Positions 5,906-14,651 of a DNA stretch of 64,000 nucleotides are shown here, piece after piece. The DNA comes from Selenomonadales bacterium 4137-cl (GTDB lineage: Bacteria > Bacillota > Negativicutes > Sporomusales > UBA7701): the NCBI GenBank assembly GCA_032334055.1, contig JAUOZS010000001.1, positions 2,330,501-2,394,500 on the forward strand, given 5' to 3'. Numbering within the stretch: the first letter of the stretch is position 1; every line of letters begins with the position of its first letter. The position numbers were made by a program, and so were the translations under genes. The notes beneath the pieces were generated by a model. It had not been told where the DNA came from, ran no database searches, and saw only the letters and a program-made list of their open reading frames with translations.

Positions 5906-7078
5906 TCAGGCTTTTTCGATATAGCGGGCGATCAGCGTGCCGGCAAGCAGCGACCATACCGGGGCGCTGATATTTAAGACGGTGATATTGGCCAGGGCGA
6001 TGATGAAGGCAAAGGTGGCGCTGAGTTTCTGCGACGGCCGGGAAAAGCTGATCTGCAGGCTGTTTACAAAGACGCCGAGCAGCGCGAACCCGCCCAGGAT
6101 GGCGATAAAGGGGCGGGGCAGGGCCTGAATCCAGGGGACAAGCCGCCACGCGAACAGCCCGAAAATGAGGATGACGGCACCGGAAATGACGGCCGCCATG
6201 TAGCGTTTTTCCCTGGGGCCCGCTTCTTCACCGGCGCAGACGGCGGTCATCATGCCGCCGATGTTGGCGGACTGGCCGCCGAAAAGGCCGGTGACGGCCG
6301 AAAAGAGACCGCTCAGGGCGACAATCCGGTCGACCGGCGGACGGTAGGCGTTTTGCTCCAAAGCGCCGAGCCCGACCGCGCAGTCGTTGCTGAGAATCAG
6401 CAGGGCCAGGGGGACGGCGACCGAGAGGAAGCCGGTCAGGCTGAACTGAGGGGCCTGAGGCTGCGGCCAGGCGAAGGCGGCCGCCGTTCCCGCGCTGCCG
6501 ATCCCATGGGATACGAGCAGGAGGGCGCACCCGGCTACGATCGCCGCCAGCATGGGGGGAACGCGCCTGTGGTTTTTGCTGACATAGAAGAAGACCAGCA
6601 GGGCGCCGCCGCCGACCAGCGGGAGCTGGCTGGCGGAGACGATGAAGTTCAGCATGTAGTTGGTGATCATGCCGGCCAGCATGGCGGAGATGATTTCTTT
6701 GGGCACGTAAGCCAACAGTTTGGCGAAGGCGCCCAAAGCCCCAACCGCCAGTATTAATAAGCCCGATAAAAGGTAGGCGCCGATGAGCTCCGGGTAGGTG
6801 AACTGGCCGGTGACCGTGGCCAGAAAGGCGACGCCGGTGATCGAATGGGCCCCCACGATGGGGATGCGATAGCGCAGCGGCAGAATTATGCCGAGAATGC
6901 CGCCGCCGACGTAGATGGCAAAAAACCAGAGGACCGTTTGATATGTGGAGAAGTTCCCTTTCGCCGCCGCCTCTAAAATAATGGCCGGCGGGCCGGTGAT
7001 CGCCAACAGCGAGGTGACTATTCCTGCGGCAATGTTTCGTTGATTAAGGTCGCGTAAAGGGTTGGCGGAAAGGCTCAG
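5906..7078 (-). CDS. BenE-family permease with apparent CTG start (390 aa)
   Basis: A polytopic membrane protein of about 11-12 helices. Conserved blocks are IAAGIVTSLLAITGPPAII near the N-terminus, VGAHSITGVAF, and GGQSANIGGMMTAVCAGEEAGP, as in benzoate/H+ symporter (BenE) proteins. The first in-frame TTG (7006) would delete the conserved N-terminus. The frame stays open to CTG 7078, which sits six bases after GGAGGA, and no ATG, GTG or TTG lies between. The substrate is unknown; aromatic acid or another weak acid is inference. Confidence 0.8.
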   Translation of the reverse strand: MSLSANPLRDLNQRNIAAGIVTSLLAITGPPAIILEAAAKGNFSTYQTVLWFFAIYVGGGILGIILPLRYRIPIVGAHSITGVAFLATVTGQFTYPELIGAYLLSGLLILAVGALGAFAKLLAYVPKEIISAMLAGMITNYMLNFIVSASQLPLVGGGALLVFFYVSKNHRRVPPMLAAIVAGCALLLVSHGIGSAGTAAAFAWPQPQAPQFSLTGFLSVAVPLALLILSNDCAVGLGALEQNAYRPPVDRIVALSGLFSAVTGLFGGQSANIGGMMTAVCAGEEAGPREKRYMAAVISGAVILIFGLFAWRLVPWIQALPRPFIAILGGFALLGVFVNSLQISFSRPSQKLSATFAFIIALANITVLNISAPVWSLLAGTLIARYIEKA

Positions 7079-7136
7079 TTGTAATCCTCCTCTATGGCAA
7101 AAGCGCGTGCTGTCTTGCGCAGGAAGCTATACCGTA

Positions 7137-7165
7137 ATTATATAAGGCATGTCGTTTTAGCACAA
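7137..7165 (-). promoter_or_regulatory. Sigma-A type promoter of the permease-patB-selenoprotein operon
   Basis: On the minus strand TTGTGC (7165-7160), 17 bases, TATAAT (7142-7137). The predicted leader to the CTG start is about 55 nt. Confidence 0.6.
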
Positions 7166-7222
7166 GCAACTATGAAATTTATGGGTTACGCAGGAATTTG
7201 CTATTTTCGGCGTGGCCTAACA

Positions 7223-7260
7223 ATAAACAGCCATACTGCTAAAGCAGTATGGCTGTTTAT
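7223..7260. terminator. Perfect 18-bp hairpin terminator
   Basis: An 18-base perfect inverted repeat at 7223-7240 and 7243-7260 with a two-base spacing and flanking T-rich sequence on both sides. It lies downstream of the minus-strand ACT gene and upstream of the permease promoter. Confidence 0.8.
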
Positions 7261-7288
7261 TTTACTTGGGAAATAACGGGGAAGGCGC

Positions 7289-7705
7289 TCAGTCCTTGAG
7301 CGCCCCGAAAGCCTTTTCGCATTCGTCTTTTCCCAGGTAGAAGACGACTCCGTAGCTGTCTTTGATGTTGGCCATGCCGCTCGATTCGTAAACGTCGATG
7401 CCTGCCTGGGAGAGCTTTTCGTAGATTCCGGCCAGCGCCCCCGACTCGTCGTCGTCGCCTTTGACCAGCAGGGCGAAGCGCGGACCGTCGATAGCCAGTC
7501 CCGCTTCGTCCGCGCCGATTTTCATTTTCCGGCTGTCGTCGGGAAAAAGCGAGAACCGGGTGCGCCCGGCTTCGGCGGGGACCGCTTTGAAGGCTAGCAG
7601 GTTGACGCCCGCGCCGGCGAACGCGGCCAGCAGCTTGGTCCCTTCCCCGGCGCTGCCGTCGACCGTTATGTCGTAGTATTCGACTTTTTTAATATCCAGG
7701 GTCAT
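7289..7705 (-). CDS. ACT-domain protein, two tandem ACT-like repeats (138 aa)
   Basis: Residues 5-65 and 75-135 each fit a beta-alpha-beta-beta ACT fold; the second half has GALAGIYEKLSQAGIDVYESSGM, a typical ACT helix and loop. Stand-alone double-ACT proteins bind small ligands, often amino acids, in the cytosol. The gene is transcribed divergently from a LysR regulator, so it may be that regulator's target. No catalytic domain is present. The ligand is unknown. Confidence 0.75.
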   Translation of the reverse strand: MTLDIKKVEYYDITVDGSAGEGTKLLAAFAGAGVNLLAFKAVPAEAGRTRFSLFPDDSRKMKIGADEAGLAIDGPRFALLVKGDDDESGALAGIYEKLSQAGIDVYESSGMANIKDSYGVVFYLGKDECEKAFGALKD

Positions 7706-7759
7706 TTTGGATTACGCCTCCCATTTTGTGCGCGTGCAGCCGGCGGTCGCAGAAAATAC

Positions 7760-7788
7760 TTGCCTGGCTGCCGATTACATCCTATCAT
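7760..7788 (+). promoter_or_regulatory. Sigma-A type promoter of the LysR gene
   Basis: TTGCCT (7760-7765), 17 bases, TATCAT (7783-7788), in the divergent region between the ACT and LysR genes. Confidence 0.5.
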
Positions 7789-7857
7789 GGTGGTATAAGC
7801 TTTGTTAAGTCGATTGTTTGGATGGTAACGATCGGCTTAACCGATAGGTGCGGTGAA

Positions 7858-8760
7858 ATGTATATCAAGAATCTGCAAACTTTTCTCGCGGTCGCCCGCC
7901 TGCTGAATTTCGGCGGCGCCGCCCAGACGCTCAATTATTCGCAGTCGACGGTGTCGGAGCATATTCACGTGCTTGAAGAGGAGCTCGGCGCACGGTTGTT
8001 CGAGCGGCTGGGCAAGAAGGTTTTTCTCACCGCCGAGGGGAGGAAGCTCCTGCCGCTTGCCGAGCGCACGGTGCGGGACGCGGAGGAGATAAGGGGGCTG
8101 TTCAGGGAGGACGGCGGAGTTTCCGGCTGTCTGAATATCGGCGCGGCCGAGTCGCTCTGCGTTTTTTGGCTGCCGCCGCTGTTGAAGGAATACCGGCTGC
8201 GCCATCCGCAGGTGCAGGTCAATATCAAGCTTGGCGGCTGCACGGAGCTGCCCCTGTGGCTGCAGCAGAATGTCGTCGATGTGGCGTTCGGCCTCAATGA
8301 CGATGCCGGGCAGCAGCCTCTTCTGCGGCAGGTCGACCTGTTTCGCGGCGAGACGGCGTTCGTGGCGTCGCCGGAGCACGAGCTGGCAGCAAGAGGGGCG
8401 CTGTCCGCCGGGGATTTCGCCGGCCATACGCTGCTCCTGCCGGAAGGGGCCAGCGGGTATCCTACAGCCCTGAAAACGCTGCTGGCGGAAGCGGGGGTCA
8501 AGGCGGGCGCGGTGATGGAGTTCGGCAGCCTGGAGGCGATAAAGCTGTGCGTGAAAAGCGGGCTGGGGGTGTCGCTGCTTCCGGGAATAGCCGTCGCCGG
8601 GGATATCGGCCGCGGCGAGCTGGTGCAGCTGGCCTGGACGGGGGCCCCGATCGCTTTTCAGGCGCGGATGGTATTTCACCGCGAGAAGTGGCTGTCGCCC
8701 GCGCTGGCCGCGTTGGAAAAGGTGGTTTTGTCGTCTTTGTCCGCCGGGGGACTGTCCTGA
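7858..8760 (+). CDS. LysR-family transcriptional regulator (300 aa)
   Basis: The winged helix-turn-helix lies at about residues 3-62 (FGGAAQTLNYSQSTVSEHIHVLEEELGARLFERLGKKVFLT), followed by a periplasmic-binding-protein-like effector domain at about 88-295. ATG 7858 gives a normal LysR N-terminus (MYIKNLQTFLAVA); the longer frame from 7726 does not. It is divergent from the ACT-domain gene, which is the usual place for its own target. The effector is unknown. Confidence 0.85.
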   Translation: MYIKNLQTFLAVARLLNFGGAAQTLNYSQSTVSEHIHVLEEELGARLFERLGKKVFLTAEGRKLLPLAERTVRDAEEIRGLFREDGGVSGCLNIGAAESLCVFWLPPLLKEYRLRHPQVQVNIKLGGCTELPLWLQQNVVDVAFGLNDDAGQQPLLRQVDLFRGETAFVASPEHELAARGALSAGDFAGHTLLLPEGASGYPTALKTLLAEAGVKAGAVMEFGSLEAIKLCVKSGLGVSLLPGIAVAGDIGRGELVQLAWTGAPIAFQARMVFHREKWLSPALAALEKVVLSSLSAGGLS

Positions 8761-8801
8761 CCGCCGGAGGATGTCTGCCACGGGTCGCGGGTAAGAAAAG
8801 C

Positions 8802-8833
8802 AAGGCTGCCAAGATTTTTCTTGGCAGCCTTTT
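8802..8833. terminator. Bidirectional terminator
   Basis: Stem AAGGCTGCCAAG/CTTGGCAGCCTT at 8802-8813 and 8820-8831 followed by T residues, between the convergent LysR and HtrA genes. Its core resembles the 2083/4250 repeat hairpin but lacks the conserved flank. Confidence 0.75.
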
Positions 8834-8856
8834 GGCGCTGCGGGGCGGTGATTATG

Positions 8857-10002
8857 TCATCTTTGGCCGATGGTGACAGGGAGAAAAACGGTTTTGCCGT
8901 CGCGGTAGACCAGCAGGACGACTTGTTCGCCGCTTGCCGATTTCATTACTTCCTGCTTTAATGCGTCAGGGTCGTTGACTTTTTGCTTGCCGTATTCGAG
9001 GATGATGTCGCCGCGCCGGAGCCCCGCCTTGTGGGCGGGCGAGTCTTCGACGACCGAGCTGACGAGGACTCCTGCGGGTTTTTCAAGCCCGAAGTAGCCG
9101 GCGAGTTCTTTGGTTACGGGCTGCATGTAGACTCCCAGCCACGGCCTGGACACTTTTTTCCCCTGGATAAGCTGGTCCAGCACCTGGGTGACGGTGGAGC
9201 TGGGGATCGCGAAACCGATGCCCTGGGCCTGGGCGTTGATGGCGGTGTTGATGCCGATCACTTCGCCCTGGAGGTTGATCAGCGGGCCGCCGCTGTTGCC
9301 GGGGTTGATCGAGGCGTCGGTTTGCAGGAGGTCGGTGAACTGGTTGCCGTTGATGTTGATCGGTCTGCCCTTGGCGCTGATGACGCCGACCGTGACGGTG
9401 TGGTCGAGTCCGTAGGGGTTGCCGATGGCTATGACCCAGCTGCCGGCCTCCAGTTTGTTGGAATCGCCGAATTTCAGGGTCGGGAGATTGTCGCCGGCGT
9501 CGATTTTAATCACCGCCAGGTCCAACTGTTCGTCGGAGCCGATCAGTTCGGCGGGATAGGGCTCTTTTCTGCTGGTGAGGTAGACGTCGATTTTGGTGGC
9601 GCCGCTGACGACGTGGTTGTTGGTGACGATGTAGCCGTCTGGGGAAACGATGAAGCCCGAGCCCAGGGCCTGGGCTATTTCCGGCCGGGCTTTAAACTGG
9701 TCGCCGAAGAATTCCCGGAAGAAGGGGTCGTTGAAAAACGGGTCGTCCTGCCGGCGCGTTTTGACCTCGGTTTCTATTTTTATAACAGCCGGTCCTGTCT
9801 GTTTGACGATGTTCTGGATGGTGCCGGGCCCGAGAAACGGATTCGGCGAGCCGGCCGGCGAGACCTGCGCGGCGGCGACGGGCGAGGATTTGGCGATGGA
9901 GACGGATAGATGGTATTTGTCGCCCAGAGCAAGGCCGGCAGTCAGGGCTATTGTTACGAATACCAAAGCAGCGCCCAGCAATGTTTTTCTTGTGAACTTC
10001 AT
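8857..10002 (-). CDS. htrA: HtrA/DegP-like serine protease with PDZ domain (381 aa)
   Basis: An N-terminal signal anchor (about 7-27) is followed by a trypsin-like protease domain with catalytic triad His130 (TNNHVVSG), Asp161 (DLAVIKI) and Ser237 (GNSGGPL), and one PDZ domain at about 280-375. The protein acts outside the cytoplasmic membrane in quality control of envelope proteins. A ribosome site GGAGG precedes ATG 10002. It lies next to the ger operon but ends at its own terminator. All catalytic residues are present. Confidence 0.9.
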   Translation of the reverse strand: MKFTRKTLLGAALVFVTIALTAGLALGDKYHLSVSIAKSSPVAAAQVSPAGSPNPFLGPGTIQNIVKQTGPAVIKIETEVKTRRQDDPFFNDPFFREFFGDQFKARPEIAQALGSGFIVSPDGYIVTNNHVVSGATKIDVYLTSRKEPYPAELIGSDEQLDLAVIKIDAGDNLPTLKFGDSNKLEAGSWVIAIGNPYGLDHTVTVGVISAKGRPININGNQFTDLLQTDASINPGNSGGPLINLQGEVIGINTAINAQAQGIGFAIPSSTVTQVLDQLIQGKKVSRPWLGVYMQPVTKELAGYFGLEKPAGVLVSSVVEDSPAHKAGLRRGDIILEYGKQKVNDPDALKQEVMKSASGEQVVLLVYRDGKTVFLPVTIGQR

Positions 10003-10061
10003 AACATTTTACCTCCTGCCATAATTATTAGTTGATACTTTTTATTTTAGCAAAATTGCCA

Positions 10062-10090
10062 CAGGCCCGCAAAATGACGAAGCGGGCCTG
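10062..10090 (-). terminator. Terminator of the germination operon
   Basis: Stem CAGGCCCGC/GCGGGCCTG at 10062-10070 and 10082-10090. On the minus strand a T-rich stretch follows. It separates the ger operon from htrA. Confidence 0.6.
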
Positions 10091-10189
10091 CTGCCGGAGT
10101 TAAGCCGCCGTAATCGCCGGGCCCGGCCTTATACGGGAAATAAGCGCACGAGAGAAGAATCGCCCGGGAGAGCCGGGGCGCGCCGCCGG

Positions 10190-10354
10190 TCAGGGAGCGG
10201 CGAACAGCCGATAGGCCGGCAGGGCTACGCACCCGAGGCTCAGGCCGAAAACGAACAGCGCCCCCGGTCTGTTGCCCTGCCTCAGCAGCCACAGCCCGTA
10301 CGACAGGGCATGAACGCCCGTGCAGAGCGCCGCAAGCAGATAAAGATAATTCAT
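10190..10354 (-). CDS. Small two-helix membrane protein, candidate germinant-receptor D subunit (54 aa)
   Basis: ATG 10354 follows a GAGGAGGG site and opens a 54-residue protein with two hydrophobic segments, about residues 3-24 and 31-49, joined by an RQGNRPG turn. It starts ten bases after gerC ends and is the last gene of the ger operon. Many Bacillus ger operons carry a short 2-TM D protein of about 70-80 residues that modulates receptor activity. Position and topology agree with this; the protein is shorter, and homology cannot be judged by eye. Confidence 0.6.
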   Translation of the reverse strand: MNYLYLLAALCTGVHALSYGLWLLRQGNRPGALFVFGLSLGCVALPAYRLFAAP

Positions 10355-10363
10355 TGACCCTCC

Positions 10364-11629
10364 TCAGTCCGCGCCTGCGCCCGGCTTGACGGGCGAGGTG
10401 CGCCACATCAGGCCGAACCTGCGCAGGCGGGTTTCCACCCGGACCTCGACGCTGGCCGTTTTGTACAGTTTCTCAAGGTTAAGGCCCTTCAGCTCCTGAT
10501 AGTATCGCAGATGTCCGCGGACGTAGCGGCCGAAGCCGAAGACGTCGCTGCCCATGGCCTGCGTCCGGCGGATAAAATCCCAGATTTCCTCGGTGACCAG
10601 GGCGGAGACCTGCTTTTCGAGCAGTTCGCGGTATTCGTCCTGCTCGTAGTTGATCCCGCTGGGGTTGACGATGATTTCGCCTTCGAGGAAGAGGCTGATC
10701 TTGATCGCCTCCCGCCCGCCGGCCAGGGCGACGTCGATGCCGGGCGCGGCGCCGTTGCGGAGGGAGACCCGGATTATCTTCTCCGGCCGCAAGGGGTCGG
10801 CGAGGGAATAGATGTTGTTCCTGGCCTTGTTCTGCAGGGTGGCGAGGGTGCGGACCTCCCTGGTGCCGAGGACGCCCACCATCCGGTCGCCGGAGAAAAC
10901 GGCGATGCCGGCGAATTCGGCCGGGTTAGCCCGGCCGGTCCTGGGTATGTCCCCCGCGAGGTAGGTGTCTGTTCTGCCTACGGAAGGCCGCTCGCCGACG
11001 GGCCTGTCCCGGCCGGTGAGGGGGTTGATGGCGACGTAGGTGGCGAAGGCGGACCGCCCGGGGTTCTTGAGGCCGAGATAGACGTCGTGGGCGTCGGTGC
11101 GCAGAAAATAGTTGTTGTCCTGGGCGCTCAGGGCGAAAGTCTCGAAGTATTTGGACAGCAGGTAGTCGATCCGAGGCGAACTGGCGGCGAGAAAGTCCGC
11201 CGCCCTTCCCTTGGCGACGTATATCTGGACGGTGCCGCGAAGCTCCCGGTAGCGGACAACGGGGTCGAGCACCGCGGCGATGCCTTTGCGGGCGAGCTCT
11301 TCGCTGACGACGATGGCTTTCAGGTGGGAGATGTTGGTGTAGCGGGAGATGCTGGAGGCGAGGAGGTTGCGGCTCTCGCCGGCGTTGGTCGCGATGTTGC
11401 CGTACAGCGCCCACGGGCCGGACGGCGCCGGCTGGCCGCCGCCCTGCGCCGACCCGACGGCGCGGGATACGGCGACGACATAGGTGAACCCGAGTTTGTC
11501 GCCGTCCGCCTGGTCGACGCCCATGGCGGTGATAAAGGCGATGTCCTCGGTCTCGCGGGCGCCGTAGCAGCCGGCGAGGAGCGGGCAAAGGAGCAATAGG
11601 GCGGCGAAGACCAGCGCTTTACGCCTCAT
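10364..11629 (-). CDS. Ger(x)C-family germination lipoprotein (421 aa)
   Basis: A lipoprotein signal peptide with lipobox LLAGC (Cys21) is followed by the GerC fold. The family hallmarks are the segment ARETEDIAFITAMGVDQADGDK after the Cys, and the C-terminal third. It is the C subunit of a GerA-type nutrient receptor in the spore inner membrane. The gene overlaps gerB by 11 bases. A strong GGGAGG site supports ATG 11629. Confidence 0.9.
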   Translation of the reverse strand: MRRKALVFAALLLLCPLLAGCYGARETEDIAFITAMGVDQADGDKLGFTYVVAVSRAVGSAQGGGQPAPSGPWALYGNIATNAGESRNLLASSISRYTNISHLKAIVVSEELARKGIAAVLDPVVRYRELRGTVQIYVAKGRAADFLAASSPRIDYLLSKYFETFALSAQDNNYFLRTDAHDVYLGLKNPGRSAFATYVAINPLTGRDRPVGERPSVGRTDTYLAGDIPRTGRANPAEFAGIAVFSGDRMVGVLGTREVRTLATLQNKARNNIYSLADPLRPEKIIRVSLRNGAAPGIDVALAGGREAIKISLFLEGEIIVNPSGINYEQDEYRELLEKQVSALVTEEIWDFIRRTQAMGSDVFGFGRYVRGHLRYYQELKGLNLEKLYKTASVEVRVETRLRRFGLMWRTSPVKPGAGAD

Positions 11630-12719
11630 TTCCGCCCCCCCTCCCGCCGCGCAGACGCCAGGCGGCCAGCAAGATCAAGGGCAAGCCGAAGGCGACGTAG
11701 GTCTGGATTGTGCCCTCCAGCATGAGGGTGAGATGGTTGGTGGTGGCGGCGTCGGGGATCAGCATGGCCAGCTCGACGGCGATGATGGCCAGCGGGAAGA
11801 CGAGCGGCCGGACGGAGGGCAGGCCGAACAGCCGCGCGGACAGGTAGACGGCCAGAAAGAGGAAGAAGGCGATGATGGTCATGCCGTAAAAGGCCCAGAT
11901 GAGGATAAAGAAGCTCTCGATCCGCTGGACGAAGCGGTTGAGGTACACGAGGCGCGTAAGCTCGAAGAACGGCAGGAGCTTCTCCGTCCCCACGGCCACG
12001 CTGAAAACCCCGGTGTAGACGAACAGGGTGACGGTGCGCACCGTGGTGCCGAGCGCGACGCCGATGACAGCCGCCTGTTTGAGCGTCCTGGTGTTTTGAA
12101 AGGACGGCGCGAGGATGGCGAGGATGAAGGTGCCGAGGAAGACGCCCGTGGTGCCGAAGCCGATTTTCACCACCGGCAGGCCGCTGCCCAGCCATGGCAT
12201 GACGTTGTGGATGTCGAACCGCTCGTAAAGAGCGAGAAGGATGAGCGCGAAGCCGGCCATGCCGAACGTGAGGACGATTTTCGCCGCCCGCGCCAACGAT
12301 TCGATGCCGATGCAAACGGCGATGGCGGCCATCAAGGCGAACCAGCCCATCGCGACGGCGATGTCGAGGTAGGGCAGGGCCGTGAGGAGGGTGTTTTCGG
12401 AGTACTGGCGCAGTTGGAGCACGCAGTTGCCGAAGAAGACGAGGATGAGCAACGCGGTCAGGAGATTGCCGGCGGCTTTGCCGAGGAGCCTGACCGCTAC
12501 GTCGTACAGGTCACCGGGGACGCGGTCGAGGATGTAGATCAGGACGAATACCATCGCTAACGCGCTGGGGCCGGTGATCAGAGGCGTGAGCCAGCCGCCC
12601 GTCGCCGAGCGTTCGATGACGATCGACCAGATCGACAGGAAGAGCGGCGTGATGCCGGATATGAATACGAGCACGACTCCTTCGGCCACCCCCATCCGGC
12701 CCGGCCTATAGCCTGTCAT
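11619..12719 (-). CDS. GerAB-family spore germination permease-like subunit (366 aa)
   Basis: A polytopic protein of about ten helices related to amino-acid/polyamine transporters (GerAB/ArcD/ProY). In GerA receptors the B subunit forms the germinant-binding site. ATG 12719 is preferred to ATG 12725 because AAGGAGG is eight bases away rather than two. It overlaps gerA upstream and gerC downstream. The germinant cannot be read from the sequence. Confidence 0.88.
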   Translation of the reverse strand: MTGYRPGRMGVAEGVVLVFISGITPLFLSIWSIVIERSATGGWLTPLITGPSALAMVFVLIYILDRVPGDLYDVAVRLLGKAAGNLLTALLILVFFGNCVLQLRQYSENTLLTALPYLDIAVAMGWFALMAAIAVCIGIESLARAAKIVLTFGMAGFALILLALYERFDIHNVMPWLGSGLPVVKIGFGTTGVFLGTFILAILAPSFQNTRTLKQAAVIGVALGTTVRTVTLFVYTGVFSVAVGTEKLLPFFELTRLVYLNRFVQRIESFFILIWAFYGMTIIAFFLFLAVYLSARLFGLPSVRPLVFPLAIIAVELAMLIPDAATTNHLTLMLEGTIQTYVAFGLPLILLAAWRLRGGRGGGNEA

Positions 12720-14547
12720 CGGCATCGCCTCCTTCGGTCCATTCGCGACTTACGGGCGGCTGACGCCGCCGGTCGGCGACATTCAGCTTGTCGGGACGCC
12801 GCTCTTGGGCGAAGGGTGGCCCAAGAACGATGGTATCGCCGCCGGCCGCGGTTCGGGGAGCGACCGGCGCGAGCAGCGGCACGCCGAACGATTTGAGCGA
12901 GCATACCAGGACCAGGCCGGTGAAGACGAGCCCCGCGACCCCCAGCAGCCCCAGCACCGCCGCGGCCAGCAGGAAGGCGAAGCGCGCCAGCCGGATGACC
13001 ATGCCGAGACGGTAGTCGGGGATGCCGAAGGAGGCGAGGGCGGTGATGGCGACGATGACGACGGTGACCGGGCTGATGAGGCCGGCGAACACGACCGCCT
13101 GGCCGAGGATGATGCCGCCGACGACGCCGATGGTCTCGCCGAGCAGCCCCGGTTTGCGGATGCTCGCTTCACGCGTGAATTCGAAGGAGATTTCCATTAT
13201 CACCACTTCGACGATCGACGGAAAGGGTATTTTTTCGCGCGCCCCGGCGACGGTGAGGAGGAGTTCGGTGGGCATCGCCTCGGGGTGATAGTAAACGAGG
13301 GCGATATAGAGGGCGGGAAAGAGCACCCCGATGCCGACGGCAGCCAGGCGGAGCAGGCGCATGAGCGTGCCGGCCGGGGGTTTGAGGGCGAAGTCCTCCG
13401 GCGAGTGGATGAGGGTGAAAAGGCTGATCGGTACGATGAGTGCGAACGGGTCGCCGTCGACGAGGATGGCGACCCGGCCTTCGGCCAGGTGGGAGGAGAC
13501 GCGGTCGGGCCTCTCGGTGGAAAGGGTCTGCGGCACGGGGATGCGGGGCTGGTCCTCGATGAACTGCTCGAGCGTGCCGGCGGTGATATAGTCGGTGCTT
13601 ATGCCGCCTACCCGCCGCTTTACTTCGGCGACAAGGCGGGGGTTGGCCACCGACTGGAGGTACATCACCGCGCATTCGGTCTGGCTGCGGGTTCCGAGGA
13701 CGAAGGTTTCGGTGACCAGGTCGCGGGACCGGAGCAGCAGTCTGACGAGGGCGACATTCATCTGCAGGGTGTCGGTGAAGGCGGACTGGTTGCCGCGGAC
13801 GGTCTGCTCGATCTGGGGGCGGTTGACGGTCCGGTGTTCGAAGCCTTTGGTAAACAGGAGCGCGGCCCCGGCGGCCCCGTCGACGAACAGGGCGGTGTAG
13901 CCGCCGCTGACCCCCTTGACGACCGCCCGGAAGTCGGTGACCCGCAGGGCCTGATCGTTGGGCAGGTGACTGGTGAGCAATTGCGTGAAGACGTCGCCGC
14001 CCAGCTCCTTCACCTGGAAAAGCGGGGCCATGACTGTCGCGGTGATGTCCTTGGGGTCGACAAGCCCCCTGGTGAAGACCAGCATCGCCTGGCGAGGCGG
14101 ATTGGCGGGCAGGGCGAATTCCCGGAGGATGATGTCTTCGTTGTCGGGGAGGCGGAAGAGCTCGCGGACGATGAGGGCGTTTTCCCCGAGGCTGGCGCTG
14201 ACGGACCGCTCAAGCAGGTCGCCGCCGCTGTCGTAGGCGAGCAGGACGGGCGCAAGCTCCGCCTTCCTGGCTTCGAGGATTTTCACCTCTTCTTTCAACG
14301 CCCTGATCCCGGCGGGGTCCGGTTCCCGGCTCAAGGCCGCCTGCGCTTCGCGCATCCTGGTTTCGAGCTCGCGGGCGTAGCGGAGAAGGGCGGCGAGTTC
14401 GCCGGCGGATTCGGACAGGGCGGACGGCGCGGGCTTCCGGGGGGCGCTTTCGTCGAGGACAAAACGGTCCGGAGGCGACGGCCGGTACAGCAGCGCATTT
14501 TTCAGGGCAGAGATTAAGATCGTCAGAAGGTTTTTCACCCAGGTCAC
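12706..14547 (-). CDS. GerA-family spore germination receptor subunit (613 aa)
   Basis: The A subunit of a nutrient germinant receptor. The soluble GerA domain includes RELFRLPDNEDIILREF and TFVLGTRSQTECAVMYLQS, and the C-terminal half has about five helices (FPALYIALVYYHPEAMP, the conserved REKIPFPSIVEVVIMEISFEFTREASIR, and GVVGGIILGQAVV). At 613 residues it is longer than the usual 480-550 because of a charged, Pro-rich and helical N-terminal region (about 1-110). GTG 14547 is the longest start; a later start is possible. A sigma-G like promoter lies just upstream. Confidence 0.88.
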   Translation of the reverse strand: MTWVKNLLTILISALKNALLYRPSPPDRFVLDESAPRKPAPSALSESAGELAALLRYARELETRMREAQAALSREPDPAGIRALKEEVKILEARKAELAPVLLAYDSGGDLLERSVSASLGENALIVRELFRLPDNEDIILREFALPANPPRQAMLVFTRGLVDPKDITATVMAPLFQVKELGGDVFTQLLTSHLPNDQALRVTDFRAVVKGVSGGYTALFVDGAAGAALLFTKGFEHRTVNRPQIEQTVRGNQSAFTDTLQMNVALVRLLLRSRDLVTETFVLGTRSQTECAVMYLQSVANPRLVAEVKRRVGGISTDYITAGTLEQFIEDQPRIPVPQTLSTERPDRVSSHLAEGRVAILVDGDPFALIVPISLFTLIHSPEDFALKPPAGTLMRLLRLAAVGIGVLFPALYIALVYYHPEAMPTELLLTVAGAREKIPFPSIVEVVIMEISFEFTREASIRKPGLLGETIGVVGGIILGQAVVFAGLISPVTVVIVAITALASFGIPDYRLGMVIRLARFAFLLAAAVLGLLGVAGLVFTGLVLVCSLKSFGVPLLAPVAPRTAAGGDTIVLGPPFAQERRPDKLNVADRRRQPPVSREWTEGGDADDRL

Positions 14548-14556
14548 ACCTTATGC

Positions 14557-14586
14557 CAGTATGTGGGTAGTATTCCTGTTTTATTC
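14557..14586 (-). promoter_or_regulatory. Candidate sigma-G promoter of the germination operon
   Basis: On the minus strand GAATA (14586-14582), 18 bases, CATACTG (14563-14557) fits the forespore sigma-G pattern, as expected for ger operons. It ends only nine bases before GTG 14547, so either translation starts later in gerA or the match is fortuitous. Confidence 0.4.
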
Positions 14587-14651
14587 CCATCCATGCGGCG
14601 CGGGCCGCGACAGCCGCGCGCCGTGGCCGGAAAAGGGTCTTGCGGACGATC

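Noticed and set aside
7726..7857. 44-residue N-terminal extension of the LysR regulator
   Set aside because: The LysR helix-turn-helix begins at MYIKNLQTF (7858), and the extension would overlap the promoter.
12805..14517. 570-codon open frame on the plus strand opposite gerA
   Set aside because: Composition is Asp/Glu/Gly-rich in the way expected for the antisense of a high-GC gene, it has no ribosome site, and the minus strand encodes a clear GerA protein.
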